From Paenibacillus monticola (GTDB lineage: Bacteria > Bacillota > Bacilli > Paenibacillales > Paenibacillaceae): a stretch of 64,000 nucleotides of DNA. Location of the stretch: NCBI RefSeq assembly GCF_009664975.1, contig NZ_WJXB01000001.1:992001-1056000 (forward strand), in the 5' to 3' direction. How positions within the stretch are numbered: the first letter of the stretch is position 1; each line of letters starts with the position of its first letter. Made by a program: the position numbers and the translations under genes. Below the pieces are notes generated by a model. The model searched no databases and was not told the origin of the DNA. It saw nothing but the letters and a program-made list of their open reading frames with translations. This document shows positions 1 through 9,009 of the stretch, one piece after another.

Positions 1-63
1 CTTCAGGAAAATGCGGTTTCAATGGGAGCGGCCGTTATGGTTTTTAAGCAGCTTCAGATATAA
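1..63 (+). CDS. C-terminal end of an unidentified protein (partial)
   Basis: An open frame enters from the left window edge and runs 20 codons to a TAA at 61-63, ending in ...VMVFKQLQI. Too little remains to assign a family. A decayed osmoprotectant permease fragment follows about 40 bases downstream, so the two could once have belonged to one locus, but the sequence does not show it. It could also be a chance open frame. Confidence 0.3.
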   Translation, partial: LQENAVSMGAAVMVFKQLQI

Positions 64-100
64 TTCAAATATTTATTCCTTTATATTTTAAGATTGCTAG

Positions 101-334
101 AAAGGTGGACTGCGAATCGCTTCGGTATCCGTTATCGGGATTGCTACAATTGCGGCTTGGATTAATTCCGGCGGCCTGGGGGTTGTGCTCTTTGAAGGAC
201 TGTACCAGAACTCGCTTCCCAAAATGCTGTGGGGTACTCTTCTTGTTTCCGCTCTGGCACTGGCAACGAATCTGACACTGTTGAAGATCGAGAAAAAAAC
301 GATGCTGCGCGCACGCGGAGAGCACCGTGCCTGA
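101..334 (+). pseudogene. Remnant of osmoprotectant ABC permease (OpuB/OpuC-like), C-terminal part only
   Basis: From 101 to a TGA at 332-334 the plus strand encodes about 77 residues, including VIGIATIAAWINSGGLG and ALATNLTLLKIEKK. This is the typical C-terminal end of the integral membrane permease of glycine-betaine/carnitine/choline ABC importers: the last transmembrane helices followed by a short basic tail. The family is normally about 200-220 residues. A stop codon at 98-100 lies directly upstream in frame, and there is no start codon or ribosome binding site, so the N-terminal two thirds are missing. I read it as a decayed gene end rather than a working gene. An Opu family assignment is likely; the exact substrate class is unknown. 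Confidence 0.6.
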
Positions 335-361
335 TATAATGCAGGTATACAAGCAAGTAAG

Positions 362-393
362 CAAGCCCAAAAGTATTGGGGTTGTTTTTTTTT
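362..393 (+). terminator. Rho-independent terminator
   Basis: The arms CAAGCCCAA (362-370) and TTGGGGTTG (376-384) form a nine-pair stem with one mismatch around a five-base loop. A run of T follows. It sits about 30 bases after the permease remnant's stop and probably still ends transcription there. Confidence 0.7.
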
Positions 394-562
394 CGTTTTG
401 CGCTTTTGTAGGAATCTACTCCTATTAGAGTCTTGAGGGAATTGTTGAAAATAGGAAGTTATGGTGATAGGAAATAAGACCTACGCGCTCTCATAATGAG
501 GGAATAAACAAAATTAATTTTGACAACAGATTTTAAGCTCGAATCTTAGAAGGAGGATTCAT

Positions 563-922
563 ATGACTAAAGTATTGATCGTGGATGATGCTGCTTTTAT
601 AAGGTCACATCTTAAGTTGTTGCTGGAGAGTAATGGCTTTGAGGTGATTGGGGAAGCTGGAAATGGAAAAGAGGCTCTGGAGAAAATTCGAGTATTGAGA
701 CCGGATATCGTTACCCTTGACATAACAATGCCTGAAATGGACGGGATTGAATGTATGGCGGAGATCAATAAAATGGATGATTCCCCTATTATTATTATGA
801 TTTCTGCACTAGGACAGGAATTGGCTGTAAAGAAGGCAATGATGAATGGTGCTAACGGATTTATTGTAAAGCCCTACAAAAGTGAAACTGTAATAAAAAG
901 TTTAAATAAGTTCAGAACATAA
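563..922 (+). CDS. Single-domain CheY-like response regulator
   Basis: This is a stand-alone receiver domain of 119 residues with no output domain. The acidic pair D8-D9, the phospho-acceptor D53 (in TLDITMPEMDG), the T/S position at S83 (in IMISALG) and K103 (in VKPY) are all present, so it should be phosphorylated. An AGGAGG at 551-556 sits seven bases ahead of the ATG. Proteins of this size act in chemotaxis (CheY) or pass phosphate to partner enzymes. No chemotaxis genes are nearby. The next genes encode PAS-GGDEF-EAL proteins, so a role in a c-di-GMP-linked circuit is plausible but inferred. Confidence 0.85.
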   Translation: MTKVLIVDDAAFIRSHLKLLLESNGFEVIGEAGNGKEALEKIRVLRPDIVTLDITMPEMDGIECMAEINKMDDSPIIIMISALGQELAVKKAMMNGANGFIVKPYKSETVIKSLNKFRT

Positions 923-949
923 GTTAATCGAATCTTGTTTGCCCTACAT

Positions 950-1723
950 AGCTGCTGGATATTTGTACGCTTTCTGAATGTGCAAAAGTGAAGGAAGAAT
1001 TAAATCAAACCCTACAAGAGCTATTCGATGTTCAAAATGCCTTGGATGAATCAGCTATTCTAGCCAAAACTGACGAAGAAGGAAACATCACCTATGTGAA
1101 TGATCTATTCGGGTAACATCGACCATTGTCCCCTCGAAAAAAGCGGGCAAGCCTTTTCAATATACTGCCATTCTAATCAATAATCAGGGTATAGAGATTC
1201 CAATAGATGATAGCGCCGCTCCAATCAAAGATAATTATGAGAATATTACTGGTGTTGTGCTCGTTTTCCGTGAAATCATTGAACGTAAGCATTATGAGGA
1301 ACAATTGAAATATAATGCCTTACATGACATGCTGACCGGATTGCCCAATCGTCGACTTTGTAGAGATCGTCTGACTAGTGACATCATTCATGCTAGATGC
1401 AATCAGGAGTGTCTGGCCGTAATGGCACCGGCTACTCTTCGCTAAGTTATCTTAAAAGGTTACCTATTGATACTTTGAAAATTGACCGTTCGTTTATCAA
1501 TGAAATTGGGTCAAATCATAAAGATTATAAAATACTTTATACTATTATTCAGTTAGCCCGAAATATGGAAATGAATATTATCGCTGAAGGAATTGAGTCT
1601 GAACAGCAACAGACAGCACTTTTACGGTTAGGATGTACGGAAGGACAAGGATATTTCTTCTCTAAACCTTTAAACGAAAAAGAATTCAATGAATTCTATT
1701 TCAGAGAGCATATCAACGTATAA
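950..1723 (+). pseudogene. Decayed PAS-GGDEF-EAL gene, degenerate copy of the downstream gene
   Basis: The stretch aligns piecewise with the intact gene at 1803-4274. Positions about 950-1112 match the end of its first PAS and start of its second PAS. Positions about 1115-1175 jump to the end of a PAS domain. Positions 1176-1415 match the third PAS tail and the start of GGDEF (MLTGLPNRRL). After a junction near 1420, the rest matches the EAL end, from GTGYSSLSYL through IAEGIESE to SKPLNE. The GGDEF motif and the EAL catalytic motif are both deleted, and frame changes break the reading frame. It cannot make a working cyclase or phosphodiesterase. It looks like a tandem paralogue that decayed by several internal deletions. 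Confidence 0.85.
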
Positions 1724-1802
1724 ATCGCCTATTTATTTAAAATTTAATATGTTAAAATCAAGGGGATTTAGAACACATGTATTCATATGAGGAGCTAATA
1801 TA

Positions 1803-4274
1803 ATGAACATGTATTCTGACCATGATAGTCAAAATGAACTTGATGATATTATTTATGCAATAGACGAATCCTCAATTGTAGCCAAAACGGATGCTAAGGG
1901 TGTAATTACCTATGTCAACGATAAATTCTGTGCCATTTCCAAATATACCAAAGAAGAGTTGATCGGCAAAACTCATCGAGTCATTAACTCGGGGTATCAT
2001 CCCAAGGATTTTTTCGGTGAGATGTGGCAAACCATTGCTCAAGGAAACATCTGGCGAGGGGAAGTTAAGAATAAGACTAAAGACGGTGAGTACTATTGGG
2101 TAGATACGACAATTGTTCCTTCTCTGAGAAATGGCAGGCCTTTTCAGTATATTGCCATTCGCTCTGATATTACTGAACGTATGCAAGTGGAGGAAGAATT
2201 AAAACAGACTCTAAAAGAGTTGTCTGATATCCAATATGCCTTGGATGAATCAACGATCGTAGCCAAAACAGATGGAAGAGGAATCATCACTTATGTGAAT
2301 GATCGATTCTGTGAGATTTCTAAATACTCACGAGAAGAATTGATCGGCAAAACTCATCGAGTCATTAACTCCGGGCATCATCCTAAGTCATTTTTCCGCG
2401 AGATGTGGCAAACCATCGCGCAAGGGAATATCTGGCGAGGGGACGTTAAGAATAAGGCGAAAGATGGCAGCCACTATTGGGTGACAACAACGATTGTTCC
2501 ATTCGTAACAGAAGGAGAACCCTTTCAATATATTGCTATTCGTACAGATATTACAGATCAGAAGCGGAATGAAGAATTGCATCGGGATCGTGAAGAATTA
2601 CTGTCAACGACGCTAAATTGTATTGGTGACGGAATCATTACGACGGATCGATGGGGGAAAGTGACCTTTTTAAATCCGGTTGCCAAGGCTATCACCGGCT
2701 GGAGTTTCGAAGATGCAGAAGGCCTGGATATTTCTGATTTGTTCATGCTGATTCATGAGTATTCCAGAGAGCCCGTAGAAAATCCTGTATATAATGCCCT
2801 TCGTCAAGGCAAGAGCGTAGGGATTGATATTAATACCCTTCTAATTAATAAAGAGGGTGCAGAGATTCCAATAGATGATAGTGCTGCACCCATTACGGAT
2901 AGTAATGATAAGGTGATCGGCATTGTTCTTGTATTTCGTGACATGATCGAGCGTAAACGCTACGAAGAGCAATTGAAATATAATGCTTTGCATGACATGC
3001 TGACAGGGTTGCCCAATCGCAGGCTTTTTAGAGACCATCTGACCAGTGCCATTATTCATGCTAAGCATAATCAGGAGAGCATTGCTGTCTTGTTTCTCGA
3101 TTTGGATCGCTTTAAATTTGTGAATGATACCCTAGGTCATGATGTTGGTGATACTCTACTGATCAATACCGCGGATAAGCTATTAAATATTGTGAGTAAG
3201 AGGGGCATGGTCTCAAGAATTGGTGGTGATGAATTTACTATTATCCTGGTGAAAATAACGAAAGAAGAAGTTGCCGAAATTGCCGAAAGGATTGTCAGTG
3301 TATTCTCACATTCTATTGTCAATAAGGTGGAAGAAATTACGCTCACGTTGAGTATCGGGATTAGTATGTATCCACTCGATGGTGAGGATTTAGAAACGTT
3401 AATAAAGAATGCTGATACAGCGATGTACTTTTCCAAAGAAAAGGGCAGAAATCTATACCAGTTCTTTACCTCGGATATGAACGAGATCCTTAATCATAAG
3501 CGCATTCTAGAGAACGCTCTAAGTTTCGCGATTGAACGAAATGAACTAGAGCTTTATTTTCAACCCAAATATAATTTGACTACAGGCAGAATTACAGGTG
3601 TAGAGGCCTTGAGCCGTTGGAACCATTCAGAAAGGGGGATTATTTCCCCAACCGAATTTATACCCATCGCTGAAGAAACAGGTCTCATTGTTTCCATTGG
3701 AGAATGGGTTCTTCATGAAGCTTGCAAACAACTGAAACAATGGGAAAGACAATTTCAATTGTTGTTGCCACTTTCGATTAATCTGTCCAAACGGCAGTTC
3801 TATGATAAGAACTTAATCTCAACGATTACACGTATTTTGGAAGAAACCGGTGTGAATCCTCATGATCTGGAGTTGGAAATCACGGAAAGTATTATGGAAA
3901 GAGGGGATGAAAGTCTCGTCATATTAAGTCAACTTAAGCAATTGGGCTTCATCATTTCCATGGATGATTTTGGAACAGGTTATTCCTCGTTAAGTTATCT
4001 TAAGAAACTTCCCATAGACACCATGAAGATCGACCGCTCTTTTATTAATGAGACAGATACAAATCATATCGATTACAAAATACTGACCACTATTATTCGT
4101 TTAGCCCAAAGCATGGAAATGAATATTATCGCCGAAGGCATTGAGTCCGAAATTCAGCAGGCAGCACTTCTACAATTAGGCTGCACGGAAGGGCAAGGTT
4201 TTCTTTTCTCCAAGCCTCTGAATGTAGAGGATTTCAATAAATTTTATAATGAAGTGAATATCGGCCGAAGCTAA
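1803..4274 (+). CDS. PAS-PAS-PAS-GGDEF-EAL protein (c-di-GMP turnover)
   Basis: A cytoplasmic 823-residue protein with no membrane segment. Two near-identical PAS domains (about 12-130 and 137-255, each with YVND.FC.ISKY and HRVINSG) are followed by a third, divergent PAS (about 268-385), a GGDEF domain (about 390-560) and an EAL domain (about 565-815). The cyclase signature RIGGDEF is intact (474-478), but the product-inhibition I-site RxxD is absent; SKRG occupies that place. The phosphodiesterase motifs are complete: EAL at 601-603, NLSKRQF, ELEITES, MDDFGTGYSS, KIDRSF and EGIES. It can therefore be expected to break down c-di-GMP and possibly also make it. Sensory input is probably through the PAS domains. 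The region just upstream is a decayed paralogue. Confidence 0.92.
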   Translation: MNMYSDHDSQNELDDIIYAIDESSIVAKTDAKGVITYVNDKFCAISKYTKEELIGKTHRVINSGYHPKDFFGEMWQTIAQGNIWRGEVKNKTKDGEYYWVDTTIVPSLRNGRPFQYIAIRSDITERMQVEEELKQTLKELSDIQYALDESTIVAKTDGRGIITYVNDRFCEISKYSREELIGKTHRVINSGHHPKSFFREMWQTIAQGNIWRGDVKNKAKDGSHYWVTTTIVPFVTEGEPFQYIAIRTDITDQKRNEELHRDREELLSTTLNCIGDGIITTDRWGKVTFLNPVAKAITGWSFEDAEGLDISDLFMLIHEYSREPVENPVYNALRQGKSVGIDINTLLINKEGAEIPIDDSAAPITDSNDKVIGIVLVFRDMIERKRYEEQLKYNALHDMLTGLPNRRLFRDHLTSAIIHAKHNQESIAVLFLDLDRFKFVNDTLGHDVGDTLLINTADKLLNIVSKRGMVSRIGGDEFTIILVKITKEEVAEIAERIVSVFSHSIVNKVEEITLTLSIGISMYPLDGEDLETLIKNADTAMYFSKEKGRNLYQFFTSDMNEILNHKRILENALSFAIERNELELYFQPKYNLTTGRITGVEALSRWNHSERGIISPTEFIPIAEETGLIVSIGEWVLHEACKQLKQWERQFQLLLPLSINLSKRQFYDKNLISTITRILEETGVNPHDLELEITESIMERGDESLVILSQLKQLGFIISMDDFGTGYSSLSYLKKLPIDTMKIDRSFINETDTNHIDYKILTTIIRLAQSMEMNIIAEGIESEIQQAALLQLGCTEGQGFLFSKPLNVEDFNKFYNEVNIGRS

Positions 4275-4370
4275 ACTTTGAGGCTTTGGCCCATAAGAAT
4301 CTCTAATTATGACCTGATTTTTATTTCAATTGTGCAGGTGTACTTGGCAGCGCTAATCTTTTATGATTAA

Positions 4371-4384
4371 TGAAACCGCTATCA
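4371..4384 (+). promoter_or_regulatory. cre site (CcpA operator), perfect consensus match
   Basis: TGAAACCGCTATCA fits the TGWNANCGNTNWCA cre consensus at every defined position. It lies 25 bases upstream of the GH3 start codon and close to its ribosome binding site, where CcpA binding would block transcription or elongation when a preferred sugar is present. Confidence 0.7.
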
Positions 4385-4408
4385 AATAGACCGAAGGAGC
4401 GATTGTAG

Positions 4409-7237
4409 ATGAAGTCAACTGCTACATATCCATTTCAACAAATGGATGTACCCCTTAATGAACGAGTGCAGGATCTGCTCTCCAGATTAACTCTTGCTGA
4501 AAAAGTAAGCCTGATGCCTCAGTATCAAGCTGCCATAGAACGGTTAGGTGTTGGGGGCTACAAGCATGGCACAGAAGCGGCGCATGGAATATCCTGGTTA
4601 GGTAAAGCCACTTCTTTTCCGCAGCCAAGTGGACTAGCATGCACCTGGAATCCGGAGTTGCTGAAAGAAATCGGGGCAGCCATCGGAGATGAGGCTAGAG
4701 CCTTTTACAAGAAGAATCCGACGGTGAATGGCCTGACATTATGGGCGCCAACGGTCGATATGGAACGTGATCCACGCTGGGGCAGAACAGAGGAAGCTTA
4801 TGGTGAAGACCCGGAGCTAACTGGCCGCTTGAGTACTTCACTGGTGCAAGGCATACAGGGTGATCACCCTGTATATTTGAAAGCGGTAGCAACGCTTAAG
4901 CATTTTCTGGGCAATAACAATGAGATTGACCGTGGAGTTGGCTCATCCAGCATTGATCCGCGCAATATGAGAGAGTATTATCTGGAAGCCTTTAAGCCTG
5001 CTTTTCTTGAGGGTGGTGCTCAATCTATGATGACCGCCTATAACTCGGTGAATGGGGTACCTGTTATTCTCCATCCGGCGGTAATGGATATTGTCAAAGG
5101 CGAATGGGAGATGGATGGATTTATCGTCAGCGATGCCGGGGATTTATTCGGGATTGTGAAGGATCACCATTATTATGAGTCATTCGCTCAGTCGATGGCG
5201 GAATCGATCAAGAACGGGATCGACAGTGTAACTGAAGAGACGGATGAGACGATCAAAGTGATCCACGAAGCTTTGGACCAAGGCCTGTTGAGCGAAGCAG
5301 ATTTGGATCGTGCACTAGCGAACACCTTCAGAGTCCGCTTCCGTCTAGGAGAATTTGATCCTGAAGAATTGAATCCTTATGCTGGAATTGATGATTCCGT
5401 TGTGCTCAGTAAAGAGCATGCCAAGCTCTCGCTTGCGGCAGCGAAAGAGTCTATCGTTATGCTGAAAAATGACAATGAGACCTTACCACTTAGCAAAAGT
5501 AAATTGTCTAAGGTAGCGATAATCGGACCATTGGGCGATGAAGCCTTCAGAGATTGGTATTCTGGAACATTGGCTTATGGAGTAACACCTTTGCAAGGTG
5601 TAATCAAGAAGCTGCCGGGCAAGCAGGTTGTTTTTGCGAGTGGGGCAGACCAAATTATTCTGACTTCGGCAGCAGACGGCAAAGTAGTGGGGATTACCGG
5701 AGAAGATGGAAGGCTGGCTGTGGTGAATGAAGCGTTGGAGCATGGAGAGATGTTCCATCATACCGCCTGGGGCTGGGCAAGTCATACGTTGCAATCTACC
5801 AGTCGGGGACAATATGTAACACTGAGTGAGGCGGAGACGCTTACCGTGTCAGCGGATGAAATATATGGCTGGTATGTGAAGGAATCCATTAATCTGGTGC
5901 CGGAAGCGGAGGGGACTGTATCTCTGCGGACCTGGAATGATAAATTAATCTCGATCCATCCAGACAATGGCACACTTCAGGTTGCTGATCAGGCTGCTGA
6001 TGTGAATGCCCGTTCTTTTAAAAAGAATATCGTCGTTGACGGTCTGCAAGCCGCAGTCGAAGCGGCGAAAGCTGCCGAAGTGGCAGTGGTATTCGTGGGT
6101 AACCATCCGTTGATAAACGGCAAAGAGGAGATCGACAGACCGGATATTGTATTGCCGGAGGAGCAGGAGAACTTGGTCAAAGCAGTCTATGCAGCTAACC
6201 CTAATACGGTTGTAGTTATTGTCGGCAGTTATCCGATTTCCTCCTCGTGGATCGACGAGCATATTCCGGCGGTGTTATACACCTCACACAGCGGACAAGA
6301 GCTGGGCAATGCGGTAGCCGATGTGTTGTTCGGAGACTATAGCCCATCTGGTAAGCTGAATATGACCTGGTACCGTTCTGTAGAGCAGCTGCCGGATCTA
6401 TTGGATTACGATATTATCAAGGGTAAAAGAACCTATATGTACTTTGACGGCGAGCCGCTGTATCCCTTCGGCCACGGGCTGAGTTACGCACAGCTGTCAT
6501 ACAACAGCTTGCATTTAAGCTCCAAGAAGCTGGAGCAGGATGGAACCCTGAATATTTCCGTTCAGGTTGAGAATACCGGAGCTGTCGATGGTGACGAGGT
6601 TGTTCAGTTGTATGTTCAAGCCTTAGCCTCACGGGTGAAACGTCCGATCAAACAGCTGAAGGGCTTTGAGAAAGTCCATATTGCTGCTGGTCAGTCACAA
6701 ACGATAGAGTTCTCATTACCGGTGGCTGAGCTGGCGTTCTGGGATGTAACACGTGAGCAATATTGTGTTGAGAATGGAGAATATGCCATCTTGGTTGGTC
6801 GTTCCTCGGCGGATATTCAGCTTACCGAGCAGGTAAGGGTTCATGGCGAGACTATCCCTGCCCGCAATCTGTATGTTAGTACCCAAGCAGAGAACTACGA
6901 TGATTATGAAGGCGTGTATCTGGATGAGTGCAAGTCAGGGGGAGCTTCTATCCATCCGGTTAAGGATGGCGCTTGGATCGCGTTCAATGATGTGCTTTTG
7001 GATAAAGGTGCAGTGGGATTTGAGGCGTGGGTATCCTCGGTTAAAGGTGGCAGCATCGAGATCAGAACGGAGAGTCCTGCTGGAGAATTGGCAGGAACAG
7101 TGAATGTACCATCGGGTGGAGTACAGCAGCAGTGGGCAAGCTTGGTAGCTGAAGCTACTATTAATGCCACGACTACCAATGTCTATCTGGTCTTTACAGG
7201 TGAAGTTCTTCTTAGTCGCTTTCAGTTTAGGAATTAA
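4409..7237 (+). CDS. Glycoside hydrolase family 3 enzyme with C-terminal CBM6-like module
   Basis: A 942-residue GH3 enzyme, probably a beta-xylosidase or beta-glucosidase acting on oligosaccharides inside the cell, since no signal peptide is visible. The N-terminal (beta/alpha)8 domain holds the substrate-binding KHFLGNNNE region (about 165-175) and the nucleophile D242 in FIVSDAGD. The alpha/beta sandwich follows, and the fibronectin-III-like domain (about 695-800) comes after PFGHGLSY. A beta-rich insertion of about 130 residues (about 410-540) interrupts the second domain. The last about 130 residues resemble a CBM6 carbohydrate-binding module. GAAGGAG at 4392-4398 precedes the ATG. A perfect cre site lies just upstream. 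The exact sugar specificity cannot be fixed from sequence alone. Confidence 0.88.
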   Translation: MKSTATYPFQQMDVPLNERVQDLLSRLTLAEKVSLMPQYQAAIERLGVGGYKHGTEAAHGISWLGKATSFPQPSGLACTWNPELLKEIGAAIGDEARAFYKKNPTVNGLTLWAPTVDMERDPRWGRTEEAYGEDPELTGRLSTSLVQGIQGDHPVYLKAVATLKHFLGNNNEIDRGVGSSSIDPRNMREYYLEAFKPAFLEGGAQSMMTAYNSVNGVPVILHPAVMDIVKGEWEMDGFIVSDAGDLFGIVKDHHYYESFAQSMAESIKNGIDSVTEETDETIKVIHEALDQGLLSEADLDRALANTFRVRFRLGEFDPEELNPYAGIDDSVVLSKEHAKLSLAAAKESIVMLKNDNETLPLSKSKLSKVAIIGPLGDEAFRDWYSGTLAYGVTPLQGVIKKLPGKQVVFASGADQIILTSAADGKVVGITGEDGRLAVVNEALEHGEMFHHTAWGWASHTLQSTSRGQYVTLSEAETLTVSADEIYGWYVKESINLVPEAEGTVSLRTWNDKLISIHPDNGTLQVADQAADVNARSFKKNIVVDGLQAAVEAAKAAEVAVVFVGNHPLINGKEEIDRPDIVLPEEQENLVKAVYAANPNTVVVIVGSYPISSSWIDEHIPAVLYTSHSGQELGNAVADVLFGDYSPSGKLNMTWYRSVEQLPDLLDYDIIKGKRTYMYFDGEPLYPFGHGLSYAQLSYNSLHLSSKKLEQDGTLNISVQVENTGAVDGDEVVQLYVQALASRVKRPIKQLKGFEKVHIAAGQSQTIEFSLPVAELAFWDVTREQYCVENGEYAILVGRSSADIQLTEQVRVHGETIPARNLYVSTQAENYDDYEGVYLDECKSGGASIHPVKDGAWIAFNDVLLDKGAVGFEAWVSSVKGGSIEIRTESPAGELAGTVNVPSGGVQQQWASLVAEATINATTTNVYLVFTGEVLLSRFQFRN

Positions 7238-7378
7238 GATGAGGAGTTAAGACAACCGTTCTTATTTCAAAATTACAAAAGCTAAAATGGGGCTGTCCCA
7301 TAAGTAGATTTTTATGACAGGAGACAGTTCTCATTATTCTTAAAACCATAAAAAGCAAGCAAAGCAGCGATTCACCTG

Positions 7379-7624
7379 TTATTGGGGAATCGCTGCTTTG
7401 CGTTTTTGGTCATTGGTTGCTTGCTTCAGCAGATTGTGAGCAAGCGAAAGCCACCCGACCTCAAGCGTCACTTTCTCCATGCCGCGAAGCAGAAATCGCC
7501 GGAAGCCCCGGTTGTTCAGCCGGTTAACGGCGGTATTGACGACACGAACGAGATGATTTTCTGGAATGTCGTCCTCTAAATCCATTGGCAAGCAAAGTTG
7601 GTCCATGGTAGATTGGATGTACAA
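7379..7624 (-). pseudogene. IS1182-family transposase, N- and C-terminal ends fused by deletion
   Basis: The 81-codon frame begins with MDQLCLPMDLEDDIPENHL, the characteristic start of IS1182-family transposases. After about 37 residues it switches to GFRRFLLRGMEKVTLEVGW and AHNLLKQ, which is the C-terminal end of the same family. The catalytic DDE core (about 380 residues) is missing, so no activity is possible. The frame is uninterrupted across the junction, which suggests a fairly recent, in-frame deletion. Confidence 0.8.
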
Positions 7625-7734
7625 AAGAAACCTCTCCTTGATTTAAAATGGTTGGTCGCACTTCCATTTTACCAAAGAAAGGTATCTTTTTTTTATGATT
7701 TTTAGAAGGATTGTAGATACGATTCCCGCTTAAC

Positions 7735-7860
7735 AGCGGAGCGGACGGAACGATTGTGGAAAAGCGATAGCGTTCGCCTTGGTCTCCGGATTTTCACCGC
7801 TAAGGGGAATGAAAAAAATCTGGAGACCACAGCGATTGGAACAACGGTCCGTTCGCGGAG
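7735..7860. repeat. Palindromic dispersed repeat, copy 1
   Basis: The stretch is a long imperfect palindrome. Inner arms GGTCTCCGGATTT (7781-7793) and AAATCTGGAGACC (7815-7827) differ by one base pair. Outer arms around 7741-7757 and 7840-7856 (GCGGACGGAACG / CGGTCCGTTCGC) also pair. The same inner arms and flanking AGCG(A/T)TAGCG element recur at 19115-19240. It lies within the IS1182-like element, so it probably inserted there. Confidence 0.65.
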
Positions 7861-8057
7861 CGTCCTCACAAGCGAAATCGTCTATCTGACTCCAACAAAA
7901 GAGCTGCCCCAAGCAGCCATTTCGTGGTTTATGGGACAGCCCCTTCTGTTTTGGTCGATTGCGGAAAGCGTTCCAACACTATGAAACAAGGTCCTGCATG
8001 AATGCTGTATGATCAAATAGGAGCGAATGGAAAGAAAAGAATGCGAGGAGGTAAGAT

Positions 8058-8954
8058 ATGGATTTCGCATCTCCGAAAGAAGCGGCGTTAAAGGTGAAAC
8101 GCTGGCCAAAAGATACCATAGCGGCAGGTCATCGTCATACCGTCGGGCTTAAATCTGACGGTACGTTAACGGCTGTGGGTGATAATAAATCTGGTCAATG
8201 TGATGTAAGCGGCTGGTACGATATTGTGGCGGTGGCGGCTGGTAATGTTCATATGGCGACGAACACAGGGAATGCGCATACCATCGGGCTTAAATCCGAC
8301 AGTACAGTGGTGGCTGTGGGTTGGAATAAGCATGACCAATGCGATGTAAATGACTGGCGCGATATTGTAGCGATTGCTGCGGGTTGGCGTCATACCCTTG
8401 GGCTTAAATCGGATGGCACGGTGGTAGCAGTGGGCCGAAATAATGAAGGTGAATGCAATGTGAGCGGCTGGCGTGATATGGTGGCGGTCGGGGCGGGTGA
8501 CTGGCATACCATCGGTCTTAAAATGGACGGCACGGTGACGGCTGTAGGTAATAATCGGTATCGCCAATGCAATGTAAGCAGTTGGTGCGATATGGTGGCG
8601 GTCGGGGCGGGTTATCTTCATACCATCGGTCTTAAATCGAACGGTACAGTGACGGCTGTGGGTTTGAATAAACATGGCCAATGCGATGTAAGCGGCTGGC
8701 GCGGTATTATGGCAATAGCGGTGGGTAGTAATCATACCATTGGTCTTAAGTCGGACGGCACAGTGGCGGCTGTGGGTTGGAATGAGTATGGCCAATGTGA
8801 TGTAAGTAATTGGCGCGATATTGTGGCGATTGCGGCGGGTTGTGCCCATACCGTCGGTCTTAAATCGGATGGCACGGTGGTTGCTGTGGGTCATAATGAA
8901 TATGGCCAATGCGATGTAAGCGGCTGGCGCGGCATCCAACTGCCCGGCAAGTAG
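8058..8954 (+). CDS. RCC1-like beta-propeller repeat protein
   Basis: A 298-residue protein built almost wholly of seven tandem repeats of about 38 residues. Each follows the pattern HT(I/V)GLKSDGTV.AVG.N..GQC(D/N)VS.WRDIVA(I/V)AAG, the RCC1 (regulator of chromosome condensation) signature. Seven repeats match a seven-bladed propeller, a scaffold for protein-protein contacts. The second repeat carries about nine extra residues (NVHMATNTG) that look like a partial duplication of the repeat start. There is no signal peptide or membrane anchor, so it is probably cytoplasmic. GAGGAGGTAAG sits ahead of the ATG. Its partner and role are unknown. The closeness of the repeats points to recent expansion or gene conversion. 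Confidence 0.85.
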   Translation: MDFASPKEAALKVKRWPKDTIAAGHRHTVGLKSDGTLTAVGDNKSGQCDVSGWYDIVAVAAGNVHMATNTGNAHTIGLKSDSTVVAVGWNKHDQCDVNDWRDIVAIAAGWRHTLGLKSDGTVVAVGRNNEGECNVSGWRDMVAVGAGDWHTIGLKMDGTVTAVGNNRYRQCNVSSWCDMVAVGAGYLHTIGLKSNGTVTAVGLNKHGQCDVSGWRGIMAIAVGSNHTIGLKSDGTVAAVGWNEYGQCDVSNWRDIVAIAAGCAHTVGLKSDGTVVAVGHNEYGQCDVSGWRGIQLPGK

Positions 8955-9009
8955 TTTTCGATATTAATAACCAAATGTTCAAGCGGGGCGGTGTGGGTGT
9001 GAGGTAAAC

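Larger units (their letters stand above)
7289..7943 (-). mobile_element. Internally deleted IS1182-like element (655 bp)
   Basis: Perfect 15-bp inverted terminal repeats GGGGCTGTCCCATAA (7289-7303) and TTATGGGACAGCCCC (7929-7943) bound the element. Inside, on the minus strand, is a transposase gene joined from its two ends (7379-7624). Between the transposase start and the right terminal repeat lies a palindromic repeat of another family (7735-7860) that also occurs at about 19.1 kb. Full IS1182 elements are about 1.6-1.9 kb, so this copy has lost roughly 1 kb and would be non-autonomous, mobilisable only by a related transposase. Confidence 0.8.

Noticed and set aside
8166..8939. A 257-codon open frame on the minus strand
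   Set aside because: It is the exact antisense of the RCC1 repeats; its regularity comes from the repeated sense codons, and it has no ribosome binding site or known family.
8100..8940. Regularly spaced direct repeats resembling a CRISPR array
   Set aside because: The period is about 114 bases, a multiple of three, and the repeats encode RCC1 blades in one open frame; there are no cas genes.
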